Numbered from the stretch's first letter, positions 1 through 8,726 are shown. The stretch is DNA of 64,000 nucleotides from Microbacterium sp. NC79 (GCF_019061125.1 NZ_JAHQYI010000001.1:1798001-1862000), one strand, 5' to 3'. Made by a program: numbers and translations. The notes: generated from the sequence alone by a model not told the origin.

Positions 1-28
1 CCGCAGCGGTGATTTCAGGACCTTCCAA
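1..28 (-). CDS. pnp: Polyribonucleotide nucleotidyltransferase, N-terminal 9 codons only (runs off left edge)
   Basis: Seen: a TTG codon at 28-26 on the minus strand follows a good Shine-Dalgarno (AGGAGAG, about 40-35). It opens a frame reading MEGPEITAA before the window ends. Actinobacterial PNPases characteristically begin MEGPEI followed by an alanine-rich stretch. The gene usually follows rpsO, which here is the nearest ribosomal gene on the same strand (5775-6044), so family and context agree. PNPase is the 3'-5' phosphorolytic exoribonuclease of mRNA decay. Only nine residues are visible, so the call rests on the start motif, the ribosome binding site and synteny. Unusually, about 5.7 kb of unrelated genes separate it from rpsO. 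Confidence 0.6.
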
Positions 29-368
29 GAGGTCTCTCCTTCTTTGTTTTGACTCGCGCCTCCGTGTGAGGAGCGAGTTTCGTGAAGGAGCGGAACAGCA
101 GAAAAGAGCGTGCATCATCGATGCGAGCCGCTAATGCTGGCCACCAGTAGAAGACCACTCGGCGATCTGACGAGGAACCCACCACAGGGGACCAGCTTTC
201 TGCCCAGTCCGCTCCGCTGATATTTAGTTGTCAGCTCATCGCAGATGAACCTTCATGATGCTATCAGTCGCGCCTGACAATCTGCGGTTTCTGGTCCGAT
301 CAGGCAGAAGCGAGACGGCTTGGGGCCGGAACCTGGTGTCCCTCAGCGCGCGCCGGTATGCTGACCGC
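29..368 (-). promoter_or_regulatory. Leader and promoter region of pnp, shared with the DUF5302 promoter
   Basis: This 340-base gap holds no supported gene. On the minus strand it would be the long 5' leader of pnp. It contains a stem (arms 52-61 and 69-78, 9 of 10 pairs) shortly upstream of the pnp start, as expected for a PNPase leader that is processed and autoregulated in other bacteria; that role is inference here. On the plus strand a TATGCT -10 box at 357-362 lies six bases before the ATG of the DUF5302 gene. One GGAACC motif occurs near 174 and another near 326. Confidence 0.4.
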
Positions 369-533
369 ATGTCTGACAATAATGAGGATATGAAGGCGAA
401 GTTCCGTGAGGCACTTGCCAAGAAGAACGCCCAGGCGCGCACCGGCGAAGCGCACGAAGACGCCCGCGGCGCCGTGACAGGCACGCATGACGTTGCTAAC
501 CACAAGCGCGAGTTCCGCCGTAAGAGCGGATGA
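369..533 (+). CDS. DUF5302 family small protein
   Basis: A 54-residue acidic/basic, hydrophilic protein beginning MSDNNEDMKAKFREAL and ending in a lysine/arginine-rich tail. This matches the small actinobacterial DUF5302 family, whose function is unknown. The ATG at 369 is preferred over upstream in-frame codons because a TATGCT -10 hexamer ends six bases before it, the leaderless arrangement seen at many genes here, and because the family starts at this methionine. It has no membrane segment or cysteine. It stands alone, followed by a strong hairpin terminator. Confidence 0.75.
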   Translation: MSDNNEDMKAKFREALAKKNAQARTGEAHEDARGAVTGTHDVANHKREFRRKSG

Positions 534-562
534 AACCATCCGCGTATGCGGAGAACAGCATT

Positions 563-596
563 GAAGGGGTGCGATCCACACGGATCGCACCCCTTC
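563..596. terminator. Bidirectional hairpin terminator
   Basis: Perfect 15-bp stem (arms 563-577 and 582-596, loop of 4) between the converging DUF5302 gene and the membrane protein gene. It can serve both transcripts, although there is no long T-run. Confidence 0.75.
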
Positions 597-610
597 GTCG
601 TTGCGGCCGG

Positions 611-1063
611 CTATGCAGCGGTCGGAACCGGGGCTGCGGCTCGGCGAACCGCTCGCGTTACCCAGATGATGAGCAGTGCCAGGAGGGCAACGTCGGTGGC
701 GATGTACACGTAGTGCAGCACGGATTCACCCGGGTCTCCCCCGGCAATAATGATGTCGCTGCGCGCCGTGAGTGGCGGGCGCACGATGAAGGTCTGTGTG
801 GCCAGGACCACCCAGATGAGGGCCAGGTTGATGATGTCGCCGCGCGTGATGCCGCGCAGACTGACGAGTGTCGTGGAGATCAGGAGCGTCCAGCCAGCAA
901 TGGCCATCGCAACGAACGTCAGCCGGCCAATACCCAGGCCGAGTGGCGTCGTAATGCCTGGTGCCTGGAACTTGAGGATTGGTTCTATAAACGACAGCGC
1001 AATGATCATGCCGAGCCACAGCGTCGGGATCATGATGCGCCACAGCGAAAGCATGCGGGTCAT
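611..1063 (-). CDS. Small integral membrane protein, unknown function
   Basis: 150 residues with four probable transmembrane helices (about residues 10-27, 45-65, 78-98 and 118-138) and a short basic C-terminal tail with arginines followed by alanine/proline. I do not recognise a named family. It resembles the small four-helix membrane proteins often annotated as hypothetical in actinobacteria. The ATG at 1063 is preceded by TACGGT ending six bases upstream, suggesting a leaderless transcript. It converges on the DUF5302 gene across a shared terminator, and nothing nearby indicates a role. Confidence 0.65.
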   Translation of the reverse strand: MTRMLSLWRIMIPTLWLGMIIALSFIEPILKFQAPGITTPLGLGIGRLTFVAMAIAGWTLLISTTLVSLRGITRGDIINLALIWVVLATQTFIVRPPLTARSDIIIAGGDPGESVLHYVYIATDVALLALLIIWVTRAVRRAAAPVPTAA

Positions 1064-1175
1064 GATTCAACCGTAGATCGCGCCGAGGTAGGTGGCGCCA
1101 CGTTTCACCGGTTTTATCGCAACGTGCGCCCCCTTGTACCGCCTCCCGCGGTTCGGCTTCTGCGGTTCTGCTTCC

Positions 1176-1252
1176 TTTGGTTCCCTTCCCGCGGTTCCGC
1201 ATGCGCTGGTTCCGCCGTCTCCGCCCCTTGGTTCCGCCTGCCCTGGTTCCAC
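1176..1252. repeat. Cluster of GGTTCC motifs in an intergenic gap
   Basis: Five GGTTCC hexamers occur within about 75 bases, spaced irregularly in pyrimidine-rich sequence between the small membrane protein gene and the FMN reductase gene. The gap (1064-1304) has no supported gene. See the findings on this motif. Confidence 0.7.
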
Positions 1253-1258
1253 GGCAAA

Positions 1259-1290
1259 GGGGCGGGATACCCGAATGGATACCCCGCCCC
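1259..1290 (-). terminator. Hairpin terminator after the flavin-enzyme operon
   Basis: GGGGCGGG at 1259-1266 pairs with CCCGCCCC at 1283-1290, with further partial pairing of the inner bases. It lies just beyond the stop of the FMN reductase gene on the minus strand. Confidence 0.6.
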
Positions 1291-1304
1291 GTGCCGTGTG
1301 AGAG

Positions 1305-1949
1305 CTACTCCCCCGTCAAGCCACCAAGGAGGTGTCCGAACGACTTACCTTCGCCGAGGTAGTTGGCGGGATCAAACGGGTCGCTTGAGCGCACCGGCTC
1401 GTTCGCGGCAATGCGGTCCGCGAGCTCACGAGCACCCTTGTCAATGCGTCGGCCGAGCGGGGCCACGTCATCGGCGTTCGCACCCCAGTCGCTTGATGCG
1501 GCAAAGACACCCGACGACACCGTGTCGGCGTGAAGGTAGGCGAACAACGGACGAATCGCGTAATCGATCGCGAGCGAATGCCGCGCGGTGCCAGCGTTCG
1601 CGCCAATCAGCACCGGCTTACCGGTGAGCGAATCCGGGTCGAGCACGTCGATGAACGACTTAAACAATCCGGAATAGCTCGTCGAGAAGATGGGTGTGAC
1701 CGCGATGATCGCGTCAGCATCGGTCACCTGCTGGATCATCGCTTCCAGCTCCGTGGGCGCGAAGCCGGTGAGCATGTTGTCGGTGATCTGGTGCGCATAG
1801 TCACGCAGCTCAAAGGTCTGTACTTCGCTGTCAATACCGCGCTCGGTGAGCTGGTTCACGGTTGCCGCAGCGAGGCGATCAGCGAGCATGCGGGTTGATG
1901 ACGGGTTGGAGAGTCCTGCCGAAATGACGACAATACGACGAGCGGTCAT
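1305..1949 (-). CDS. CE1759-family NAD(P)H:FMN reductase
   Basis: A 214-residue flavodoxin-fold reductase. The N-terminal strand-loop IVVISAGLSNPSSTRMLADR is the FMN-phosphate-binding loop (about residues 6-24), and a second flavin-contact region lies around IAVTPIFSTSYSGLFK. The family supplies reduced FMN to its partner monooxygenase. The partner lies immediately upstream, with the reductase ATG three bases after the monooxygenase stop, which indicates translational coupling. In actinobacteria these two families (named after Corynebacterium efficiens CE1758 and CE1759) occur as such a duo. Length and order fit; the physiological substrate is unknown. Confidence 0.85.
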   Translation of the reverse strand: MTARRIVVISAGLSNPSSTRMLADRLAAATVNQLTERGIDSEVQTFELRDYAHQITDNMLTGFAPTELEAMIQQVTDADAIIAVTPIFSTSYSGLFKSFIDVLDPDSLTGKPVLIGANAGTARHSLAIDYAIRPLFAYLHADTVSSGVFAASSDWGANADDVAPLGRRIDKGARELADRIAANEPVRSSDPFDPANYLGEGKSFGHLLGGLTGE

Positions 1950-1952
1950 GAT

Positions 1953-3182
1953 TTACTTTCGCGTTGCTGCGGAACCGAAGGCACTGCCAGCCTTCGGCGC
2001 GGAGTCTTGGTAGGGGCTGGAACCAACGGTGAGGTTGTCACCGCGGTTCGCGTTGGGAACCGCCACGCGCGGGCCCGCGTCGCCGTACTGTGCCTTCACG
2101 CGCCGCGCGTGCGTGGGGGCGTCAGGCACATTGGCCGGGCGATTGACGGCCAGCTCCTTGCGGAGCACCGGAACCACCTCTTCACCCAGAATGTCGATCT
2201 GCTCAAGAACGGTCTTCAGCGGCAGGCCAGCGTGGTCCATCAGGAACAGTTGGCGCTGATAGTCACCGAAGATTTCGCGCATGCCTGCATACCGATCGAT
2301 AACCTCCTGCGGCGAGCCCACGGTGAGCGGGGTCATCTGCGTGAAGTCTTCCATCGACGGGCCGTGACCATAAACGGGTGCGTTGTCGAAGTACGGCCGG
2401 AATTCGTTCTTTGCATCCTGCGAGTTCTTGCGGATGAACGCCTGACCGCCGAGACCGACAATCGCCGTCTCCGGGGCACCGTGACCGTAGTGCTCCCAAC
2501 GCTGACGGTAGAGACCGATCAGGCGCTGGTAGTGCTCGGCTGGCCAGAAAATGTTGTTCGCGAAGAAACCGTCACCGTAGTACGCGGCTTGTTCGGCAAT
2601 TTCCGGCGTGCGGATGGAACCATGCCACACGAACGGCGCGACACCGTCAAGCGGGCGCGGGGTGGAGGTGAAGCCCTGCAACGCGGTGCGGAACTTGCCT
2701 TCGAAGTCGACAACGTCCTCACGCCACAGGCGGTGCAGCAAGCCATAGTTTTCGATGGCGAGCGGCAGCCCCTGGCGAATGTCCTTGCCAAACCACGGGT
2801 ACACCGGGCCAGTGTTGCCACGGCCCATCATCAGGTCCATTCGACCGTCAGAGAGGTGCTGAAGCGTCGCGTAGTCTTCAGCGATCTTGACCGGGTCGTT
2901 CGTCGTGATCAACGTGGTCGATGTCGACACAATGATGCGCTCCGTCTGCGCAGCGATGTACGCAAGCGTGGTGGTCGGCGATGAAGACCAGAACGGCGGG
3001 TTGTGGTGCTCACCAATCGCAAAGACATCGAGGCCAGCGTCTTCAGCATGCTTGGCCATCGTGACAGCCGCCTTAATACGCTCGCCTTCGGACGGCGTGC
3101 GCCCCGTCGTGGGGTCTTGCGTGATGTCAGAAACGGTCATCAAGCCGAACTGCATAGCCGGGAAAGTCTGTGAAGTGCTCAT
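1953..3182 (-). CDS. CE1758-family FMN-dependent luciferase-like monooxygenase
   Basis: 409 residues with the luciferase-like (LLM, F420/FMN TIM-barrel) fold. Recognisable segments are DVFAIGEHHNPPFWSSSP (about residues 53-70), ISTSTTLITTNDPVKIAEDYATLQ and LMMGRGNTGPVYPWFG. It should oxidise an unknown substrate using reduced FMN from the CE1759 reductase encoded directly downstream. The ATG at 3182 has a clear AAGGAG eight bases upstream. The C-terminal ~60 residues are polar, low in complexity and probably disordered. An AT-rich imperfect palindrome lies about 20 bases upstream and may be the operator. Confidence 0.88.
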   Translation of the reverse strand: MSTSQTFPAMQFGLMTVSDITQDPTTGRTPSEGERIKAAVTMAKHAEDAGLDVFAIGEHHNPPFWSSSPTTTLAYIAAQTERIIVSTSTTLITTNDPVKIAEDYATLQHLSDGRMDLMMGRGNTGPVYPWFGKDIRQGLPLAIENYGLLHRLWREDVVDFEGKFRTALQGFTSTPRPLDGVAPFVWHGSIRTPEIAEQAAYYGDGFFANNIFWPAEHYQRLIGLYRQRWEHYGHGAPETAIVGLGGQAFIRKNSQDAKNEFRPYFDNAPVYGHGPSMEDFTQMTPLTVGSPQEVIDRYAGMREIFGDYQRQLFLMDHAGLPLKTVLEQIDILGEEVVPVLRKELAVNRPANVPDAPTHARRVKAQYGDAGPRVAVPNANRGDNLTVGSSPYQDSAPKAGSAFGSAATRK

Positions 3183-3201
3183 GCGATCGCTCCTTGCGAT
3201 T

Positions 3202-3219
3202 TATATGCAACTGAATATA
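3202..3219 (-). promoter_or_regulatory. Candidate operator upstream of the flavin-enzyme pair
   Basis: Imperfect palindrome TATATGCA-AC-TGAATATA (7 of 8 pairs per arm) in strikingly AT-rich DNA, 20 bases upstream of the monooxygenase start. Its shape resembles MarR-type operators. The regulator is not encoded next to it. Confidence 0.4.
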
Positions 3220-3306
3220 CATGATGTAACCGCGTCCAAACGAATCTATTCCCGTACCACAGCCACCTCACTTGCATTCCCAGCACAGACCCGTAAATTG
3301 TGCCTC

Positions 3307-4407
3307 GTGACAGCGTTCAGTCAAATGTCGTCGAAGAAGACGCGAGACCCGTTCTGGGACAATGCCAGATTCATCTGTATCGCGCTCGTGGTTGCCGGGC
3401 ACGCACTCCAACCCATGTCTCGGGTGTCTGACGTTGCGTACGCGGTGTACCTCGTCATCTATACGTTTCACATGCCCGCGTTCGCCATCATGTCCGGCTA
3501 CTTTACGAAATCTGGGGCCCCCACCCGCACCAGCCTAAAGCGCGTGATCACCGACCTTGTGGTTCCGTATCTCATCTTTGAAACCATCTGGTCGCTCCTC
3601 TCCTTCGCCATCAGCGGCAAGCTCAACCTCAACTACGCATCCGTGTCTTGGACTCTCTGGTTCTTGCTTGCCCTCGCCGTCTTCCGCGTCATCATTCCGT
3701 ACCTGGCGTTGCTTCGTTGGCCGGTGAGCATTTCGATCGTGATGTCGGTTGCGGCCGGCTACATCCCGGCCATCGACTCCACGTTTGCGATGGATCGCAT
3801 CATCGCCCTGATGCCCTTCTTCGTGATTGGTTGGGCTCTCAAGGACCGCGGCATCTTGAAGCGCGCGGACTTCTTCGCGCCCCGCCACCCGGCCGTTGTC
3901 GTCGCCGCCACCGCCCTGATCGCTTCAGCACTCACGTTCGCGCTCATCCTCGCCGCGCCCCTTCGCACCGACAACATGCAACGCTGGTTCTTCTTCCGCG
4001 AGAGTTACGTTGACCTATCGCTGCCAGACAACATTGATCCCCCGATTTGGGGCGGGCTCGTTCGCCTCGGCATCATCGCCATCGCGCTCATCATGTGCTG
4101 GGCTTTCTTTACCCTCGCGCCGCGACGCGAATACCGCTGGACGAAGCTCGGCGCATACACGCTGTATGTCTATCTTCTGCACACCTTTGTGCTTTTCCCG
4201 GTACGTGAAGGAAAGCTGCCTGGCCAGTCGCACACGATCACCGCCGGGCTCCAGCCTGATTGGCTGTGGGTCATCCTGCTCATCGCAGGTTCGATCGGCG
4301 TCGCATTCCTCCTCTCCTCGAAACCGGTTCGCACTCTTACCCGTCCACTCGTTGAGCCGCGCGTCACCTGGCTGTTCAAAGAAAGATCAGAGGAACGAAG
4401 CGCATAG
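3307..4407 (+). CDS. Acyltransferase family 3 membrane protein (fucose O-acetylase-like)
   Basis: About 366 residues and roughly ten transmembrane helices. The N-terminal sequence RDPFWDNARFICIALVVAGH (ending about residue 36) carries the conserved histidine of acyltransferase-3 proteins, which O-acetylate cell-wall or exopolysaccharide sugars from the cytoplasmic face. I start at the GTG at 3307 because TAAATT lies upstream at leaderless spacing; an ATG at 3325 would remove six residues and is equally possible. The long in-frame extension further upstream crosses the divergent promoter and is not credible. The tail is basic and cytoplasmic. It is followed after 67 bases by an amidohydrolase with its own ribosome binding site. 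Confidence 0.75.
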   Translation: MTAFSQMSSKKTRDPFWDNARFICIALVVAGHALQPMSRVSDVAYAVYLVIYTFHMPAFAIMSGYFTKSGAPTRTSLKRVITDLVVPYLIFETIWSLLSFAISGKLNLNYASVSWTLWFLLALAVFRVIIPYLALLRWPVSISIVMSVAAGYIPAIDSTFAMDRIIALMPFFVIGWALKDRGILKRADFFAPRHPAVVVAATALIASALTFALILAAPLRTDNMQRWFFFRESYVDLSLPDNIDPPIWGGLVRLGIIAIALIMCWAFFTLAPRREYRWTKLGAYTLYVYLLHTFVLFPVREGKLPGQSHTITAGLQPDWLWVILLIAGSIGVAFLLSSKPVRTLTRPLVEPRVTWLFKERSEERSA

Positions 4408-4474
4408 CCACGACAGGTGCCATTCTTGTAGAGCGACGAGCGCACCGACCGCCCGGCTCAACCGAGAGGAAACC

Positions 4475-5686
4475 ATGCTGATTCGCAACGTTCGTCCGTG
4501 GGGCGGCCCTGCCCACGACGTCTCCATCACGGACGGCACTATTGCCAGTCTGCAGCCCCATGACGCCCTGGCTCCACTCGCCGACGGCGATGTCGACGGC
4601 CGCGGACGCTTGCTGTTGCCATCGTTCAGTGACGTGCACGTTCACCTGGATTCCACCCGAATCGGTCTCCCCTTTCGTCCGCACACCGGAGCGCCGGGCG
4701 TGTGGGGAATGATGATGAACGACCGCAACAACTGGCGCACCGCCGAGATTGACCTGCCGACACGTGTCGCCGGCACTCTTGAGACGATGATTGCCCACGG
4801 AACCACGAGGGTGCGTAGCTATGCGCAAGTTGACGTCGACTGCAAATTGGAAAAGTTTGATGCGGTGATGGCTGCGAAAGAGCGCTTCAGCGAGCACGCC
4901 GATGTGCAGGTGATGACATTTCCGCAAGCGGGTATTCTGCGCGAAGCCGGAACCATCGATTACTTGGAAGAGTCCCTGCGTCAGGGAGCAGATGTGATGG
5001 GCGGAATTGACCCGTGCCAGCTCGACCGTGACCCGGCAAAACACCTCGATATCGTTTTCGGTTTGGCTGAGAAGTATCAGGTCGAGGTCGACATTCACCT
5101 GCACGAGCCCGGCGAGCTTGGCGTTTTCAGCACTGACCTGGTGATGGAGCGCACGCGCGCGCTCGGCATGCAGGGCAAGGTCACGATGTCGCACGCGTAC
5201 GGCCTCGGCGGTGTGAGCGAAGCGGTCAGCCGCCGCCTCATCGAGGAGTTTGCTGAACTCGACATCTCGATGGCAACGATCGCTCCGTCGACGTCGACGC
5301 ACCTCTCCCCCATCGCGCTCACCGAAGCGGGCGTGCGCCTGGGTCTTGGGCAGGATGGCCAACGCGACTACTGGAGCCCCTATGGCAACGGTGACATGCT
5401 CGATCGCACATGGCAGCTGGCGTTCACCAACGGCTTCCGTCGCGATGACCACATCGAGCTTGCACTCAGTATCGCGTCTTTGGGTGGTGCGTCAATGATG
5501 TCGTCGAGCGCGCCGCGAGTGACCGGCATTGGTCAGCACATCGGAACCGCAGTGGGCGACCGCGCAGATCTGTTGCTTGTTGACGGCGAGACACCGACGA
5601 GCGCGGTGATGGATCGCGGCACAGATCGCACCGTCATTCACAACGGTCGCGTCGTCGCCGATCAGCTGCAGGTCGCGCCGCTCTAA
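4475..5686 (+). CDS. Amidohydrolase of the cytosine deaminase type
   Basis: 403 residues, amidohydrolase superfamily TIM barrel with the small beta-sandwich at both ends. Metal-ligand motifs are visible: DVHVHLDSTR near residue 56-65, VDIHLHE near 205, MSHAYGLG near 240 and GLGQDGQRDYW near 290, where D is the catalytic metal ligand. This pattern fits deaminases such as cytosine or isocytosine deaminase, or related aminohydrolases; the substrate cannot be fixed from sequence. The start at 4475 follows GAGAGGA with good spacing, so the long upstream in-frame extension is a shadow of the acyltransferase. Usual length for the family. It converges on rpsO. Confidence 0.8.
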   Translation: MLIRNVRPWGGPAHDVSITDGTIASLQPHDALAPLADGDVDGRGRLLLPSFSDVHVHLDSTRIGLPFRPHTGAPGVWGMMMNDRNNWRTAEIDLPTRVAGTLETMIAHGTTRVRSYAQVDVDCKLEKFDAVMAAKERFSEHADVQVMTFPQAGILREAGTIDYLEESLRQGADVMGGIDPCQLDRDPAKHLDIVFGLAEKYQVEVDIHLHEPGELGVFSTDLVMERTRALGMQGKVTMSHAYGLGGVSEAVSRRLIEEFAELDISMATIAPSTSTHLSPIALTEAGVRLGLGQDGQRDYWSPYGNGDMLDRTWQLAFTNGFRRDDHIELALSIASLGGASMMSSSAPRVTGIGQHIGTAVGDRADLLLVDGETPTSAVMDRGTDRTVIHNGRVVADQLQVAPL

Positions 5687-5711
5687 CCAGGAAGCAGCCC
5701 GGACAAAAAAC

Positions 5712-5741
5712 GAGAGCCGCCCCACACCAGGGGCGGCTCTC
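5712..5741 (-). terminator. Intrinsic terminator of rpsO (also usable by the amidohydrolase gene)
   Basis: Perfect 12-bp GC-rich stem (5712-5723 with 5730-5741) with a six-base loop. On the minus strand it is followed at once by a run of T (AAAAAA at 5705-5710 on the plus strand), a textbook terminator about 35 bases after the rpsO stop. Confidence 0.9.
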
Positions 5742-5774
5742 CAAGAATGTTTTGCGCGATTGAACGCGAGCTGC

Positions 5775-6044
5775 TTAGCGACGCAGACCGAGGCGCTCGA
5801 TAAGCGAGCGGTAACGGTTGATGTCAACATCCTGCAGGTAACCCAGCAGGCGACGGCGCTGACCGACGAGCAGGAACAGACCACGACGCGAGTGGTGGTC
5901 GTGCTTGTGCTCCTTCAGGTGCTCGGTGAGGTCCTTAATGCGCTGCGTCAGCATTGCAACCTGCACCTCGGGGGAACCGGTGTCACCGGGGTGCGTTGCG
6001 TACTCTTCCATGATCGCCTTCTTGACGTCTGCTTCGAGTGCCAT
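5775..6044 (-). CDS. rpsO: 30S ribosomal protein S15
   Basis: 89 residues, the exact usual length. The S15 motifs are unmistakable: [15 protein letters not shown] (about 22-36), [22 protein letters not shown] (about 46-67) and a C-terminal [13 protein letters not shown]15 binds 16S rRNA helices h20-h22 early in 30S assembly. The ATG at 6044 has AGAGGGG upstream; the longer in-frame extension is not used. In actinobacteria it normally sits between ribF and pnp. Here both neighbours are displaced, ribF by about 27 kb and pnp by about 5.7 kb, so the gene is monocistronic with its own terminator. Confidence 0.97.
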   Translation of the reverse strand: MALEADVKKAIMEEYATHPGDTGSPEVQVAMLTQRIKDLTEHLKEHKHDHHSRRGLFLLVGQRRRLLGYLQDVDINRYRSLIERLGLRR

Positions 6045-6227
6045 AGAACCGATCCCCTCTCTGTTAGCTGCGCGGCGCTCGTCACATATTGTGCGAGCTC
6101 TCTTTATCCGCGGCCGATCAAACGGCAACCTCAAGAGTCTATCGCATTCTCACGGCGCTGAACGCCACTGCCGCTCGATGAGACAACCCCACCGCTAGGC
6201 TCAAGGAATGGCTGTGCGCGAAAGGTC

Positions 6228-7349
6228 GTGGCAATAGTGACACGACATCACATTGATGTGGAGACCCTCGCTGACTTTGACCATCTGCTCGCGCATCGCA
6301 ACACGCTGAGCGGGGTGACGATGCAGTCCATCGATCTGCGTGGCCGCACCGCTGATCTTGACCGTGTGAGCGTGCTGGGTGCACTGTTTCTCGGGTGCGA
6401 GCTCGCGCCCGGCGTGAGCGGGTCACTCCAGTCTCGCGGCGCACTGGTCTTTCCGGAGATTCCCACGGTTCCGTTCGACCCCTATCGTGCGGAACCATAC
6501 ACCGCTGATGAGCTCTTCGACACGGCCTCATACGCCGACAGCTTCGACGCCCGCGTGTACGCGTGGAGCCGCCAGCATCACCAGGTGCATAGCGTTGTGG
6601 GTTCCATTGCCAGCGCCCTGCACGATCACGCCATGACGGAGTGCCTCACCGAGGCGCTTGCCGCGGTTCCGTTGCACCGCCGACTGGGCGTGATGGGAGG
6701 CCACGGTTCACCCCGCGGATCGGCAAACTATGCGCAGGCCGCGCATCTGGGACGCGCCCTCGCCCGTGCCGGATACACCGTCTTCACTGGCGGCGGCCCG
6801 GGAGCCATGGAAGCAGCGAACCTCGGCGCTTGGCTCGCCCCACATGACGATGAGGCCCTGCCGCGAGCGCTCGATATGCTCGCCGGCGCCGCCTCATTCA
6901 CTCCCGATATTGATGCATGGGCCCAGGCCGCGTCGGCGGTGCGCTCGCGGTGGCCACGCCTCGACAACGTTGTGCGTTCCGTGGGGATCCCCACCTGGTT
7001 TTACGGGCACGAGCCGCCGAATCAGTTCGCCTCAGTGATCGCAAAGTACTTCGCCAACCCGCTGCGCGAAGCGACCCTCCTTGAGCGTTGCCACGGCGGC
7101 ATCGTTTACCTCCCGGGAGCAGCCGGCACCGTCTCGGAAATCTTCATGGACGCATGCGAAAACTATTACGCGGCTCCGGAGAACATCGCACCAATGGTGT
7201 TGGTTGGCCGGGAACAGTGGATGAGTGCGCTTCCCGCATGGTCGCTACTCCAGGCTCTTGCCGGCGAACGAGAGATGAACGCGCACATTCACCTCGTTGA
7301 CACGGTCGATGACGCCATCCGCCTGCTGACCGGAGACCTGCCCCGATGA
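6228..7349 (+). CDS. LOG-family nucleotide-binding protein with a long N-terminal extension
   Basis: 373 residues. The Rossmann-like LOG/TIGR00730 core begins near residue 150, with LGVMGGHGSPRGS, VFTGGGPGAMEAANLGAWLA and later IVYLPGAAGTVSEIFMDACENYY, a variant of the family's PGGxGTxxE motif. LOG proteins cleave nucleoside 5'-monophosphates to base and ribose phosphate. The first ~150 residues form an extra domain absent from short LOG proteins, so the substrate may differ. The GTG at 6228 has AAAGG just upstream. The stop overlaps the start of the next MFS gene by 4 bases, so the two are co-translated. Confidence 0.75.
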   Translation: MAIVTRHHIDVETLADFDHLLAHRNTLSGVTMQSIDLRGRTADLDRVSVLGALFLGCELAPGVSGSLQSRGALVFPEIPTVPFDPYRAEPYTADELFDTASYADSFDARVYAWSRQHHQVHSVVGSIASALHDHAMTECLTEALAAVPLHRRLGVMGGHGSPRGSANYAQAAHLGRALARAGYTVFTGGGPGAMEAANLGAWLAPHDDEALPRALDMLAGAASFTPDIDAWAQAASAVRSRWPRLDNVVRSVGIPTWFYGHEPPNQFASVIAKYFANPLREATLLERCHGGIVYLPGAAGTVSEIFMDACENYYAAPENIAPMVLVGREQWMSALPAWSLLQALAGEREMNAHIHLVDTVDDAIRLLTGDLPR

Positions 7350-8650
7350 GTGCACATCGCGGCGCATTTATCGACCTGCGTCCCTTCACAGTGAGCCGCG
7401 CTTTCACGCGCATGTGGGTGGGTTCCACGCTCGCGGGCCTCGGTGGCCAACTCACGCTCGTAGCGGTCATGCTGCACATGTACGCACTGACGGAATCCAC
7501 CTTCGCAGTATCGATGATTGCGGTTGCCGGGCTCATTCCCATGGTTATCGCGGGCCTGTATGGCGGCATGCTGGCCGACGCCTTCGACCGGCGCACGGTC
7601 GCCCTGCTCGCTGCCATCGTCACATTTGGTTCCACAATTGTGCTCGCGGCATTGGCCTGGTCTGGCCACACCACCGAAGCGTCGCTGTACATCCTGTCGG
7701 TGATCAACTCGGCGGCCAACTCCATTGTGATGGCGACGCGCGCCGCTATCGTGCCCCGCCTCATCCCCCGCGATCTCCTGCCGGCAGCGTCAGCGCTCCA
7801 GGGAATCACGGTCGGCATCATGGTGATGGCCGGGCCCGCGCTCGGCGGTGTGCTGGTGGCCCTCACCGACTACGCATGGACATACACGATTGACGTCGCG
7901 CTGATGTCATTTCTTTTCCTCGGGCTGTGGACACTCCCCCATCTGCCGCCCGAGGGGGAAACGGTGAAGCCGGGCTTGCGCGCACTCGCCGATGGCTGGA
8001 CCTTCATTCGCAGCTCACCAAACATTCGCATGCAGTACATCATGGACATCATCGCGATGACGTTCGGCAACCCGGTTGCCCTCTTCCCCGCGGTGGGGGC
8101 AGTCATCCTCGGCGGTGGTTCCGTCACCGTCGGCATTCTCACCGCATCGATCGCCGCCGGAGCCTTCCTCTGCAGCATCTTCTCCGGATCGCTGGGGCGC
8201 GTGCGCTGGCAGGGTGTGGGCATCGCGCGCTCCATCCTGGTGTTCGGCGCCGCGACGACGCTTTTCGGCGGTGTGCTGTTGCTCGCCCATTTTGAGGCGT
8301 TCTCGCCCGGAACGATCGACGATACGCACGCCAACATTGTGCTGATCGTGCTCGCATGCGTCTTCCTGGCGATTGCGGGCGCGGCTGACAATGTGAGCGC
8401 GATTTTCCGCAACACCATGATGCAAGCGGCGGTTCCTGACTCCATGCGTGGGCGCCTGCAGGGTGTCTTCACGGTCGTGGTAACCGGCGGCCCCCGCCTC
8501 GGCGCGCTCTACATGGGAACGCTCGCGACGATCGGCGCGATCTGGGTGCCGCCGCTCCTCGGCGGCCTCGTCATCATTGTGCTGATTGCCACGCTATTGC
8601 GCGCGAGCGCCTCGTTCCGCGCGTACGACGCCCGCGACCCGAAGCCGTAG
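7346..8650 (+). CDS. MFS transporter, probable exporter
   Basis: 434 residues with about twelve hydrophobic helices. Motif A is present as GGMLADAFDRRTV (about residues 73-85) in the first intracellular loop. The pattern resembles EntS-type MFS exporters of siderophores or drugs; the substrate is unknown. Its start overlaps the stop of the LOG-family gene (ATGA). It ends before a strong hairpin shared with the converging FKBP gene. Confidence 0.8.
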   Translation: MSAHRGAFIDLRPFTVSRAFTRMWVGSTLAGLGGQLTLVAVMLHMYALTESTFAVSMIAVAGLIPMVIAGLYGGMLADAFDRRTVALLAAIVTFGSTIVLAALAWSGHTTEASLYILSVINSAANSIVMATRAAIVPRLIPRDLLPAASALQGITVGIMVMAGPALGGVLVALTDYAWTYTIDVALMSFLFLGLWTLPHLPPEGETVKPGLRALADGWTFIRSSPNIRMQYIMDIIAMTFGNPVALFPAVGAVILGGGSVTVGILTASIAAGAFLCSIFSGSLGRVRWQGVGIARSILVFGAATTLFGGVLLLAHFEAFSPGTIDDTHANIVLIVLACVFLAIAGAADNVSAIFRNTMMQAAVPDSMRGRLQGVFTVVVTGGPRLGALYMGTLATIGAIWVPPLLGGLVIIVLIATLLRASASFRAYDARDPKP

Positions 8651-8666
8651 TTACAGCTGCGGACAA

Positions 8667-8714
8667 AACAACCCCCGGCAGCGAACGGACGAATCCGCTG
8701 TGCCGGGGGTTGTT
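8667..8714. terminator. Bidirectional hairpin terminator between the MFS and FKBP genes
   Basis: 14-bp perfect outer stem (8667-8680 with 8701-8714) enclosing a 20-base loop. It is placed between two converging genes; the plus-strand side begins with an A-run. Confidence 0.8.
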
Positions 8715-8726
8715 GTGAAAGGAGAC

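Noticed and set aside
530..1627. 365-codon plus-strand frame across the DUF5302 terminator and FMN reductase
   Set aside because: It spans a terminator hairpin, a repeat cluster and two antisense genes, with Arg/Asp/His-rich noise composition.
4376..5452. 358-codon minus-strand frame opposite the amidohydrolase
   Set aside because: Antisense shadow; the plus strand carries all metal-ligand motifs of an amidohydrolase with a ribosome binding site.
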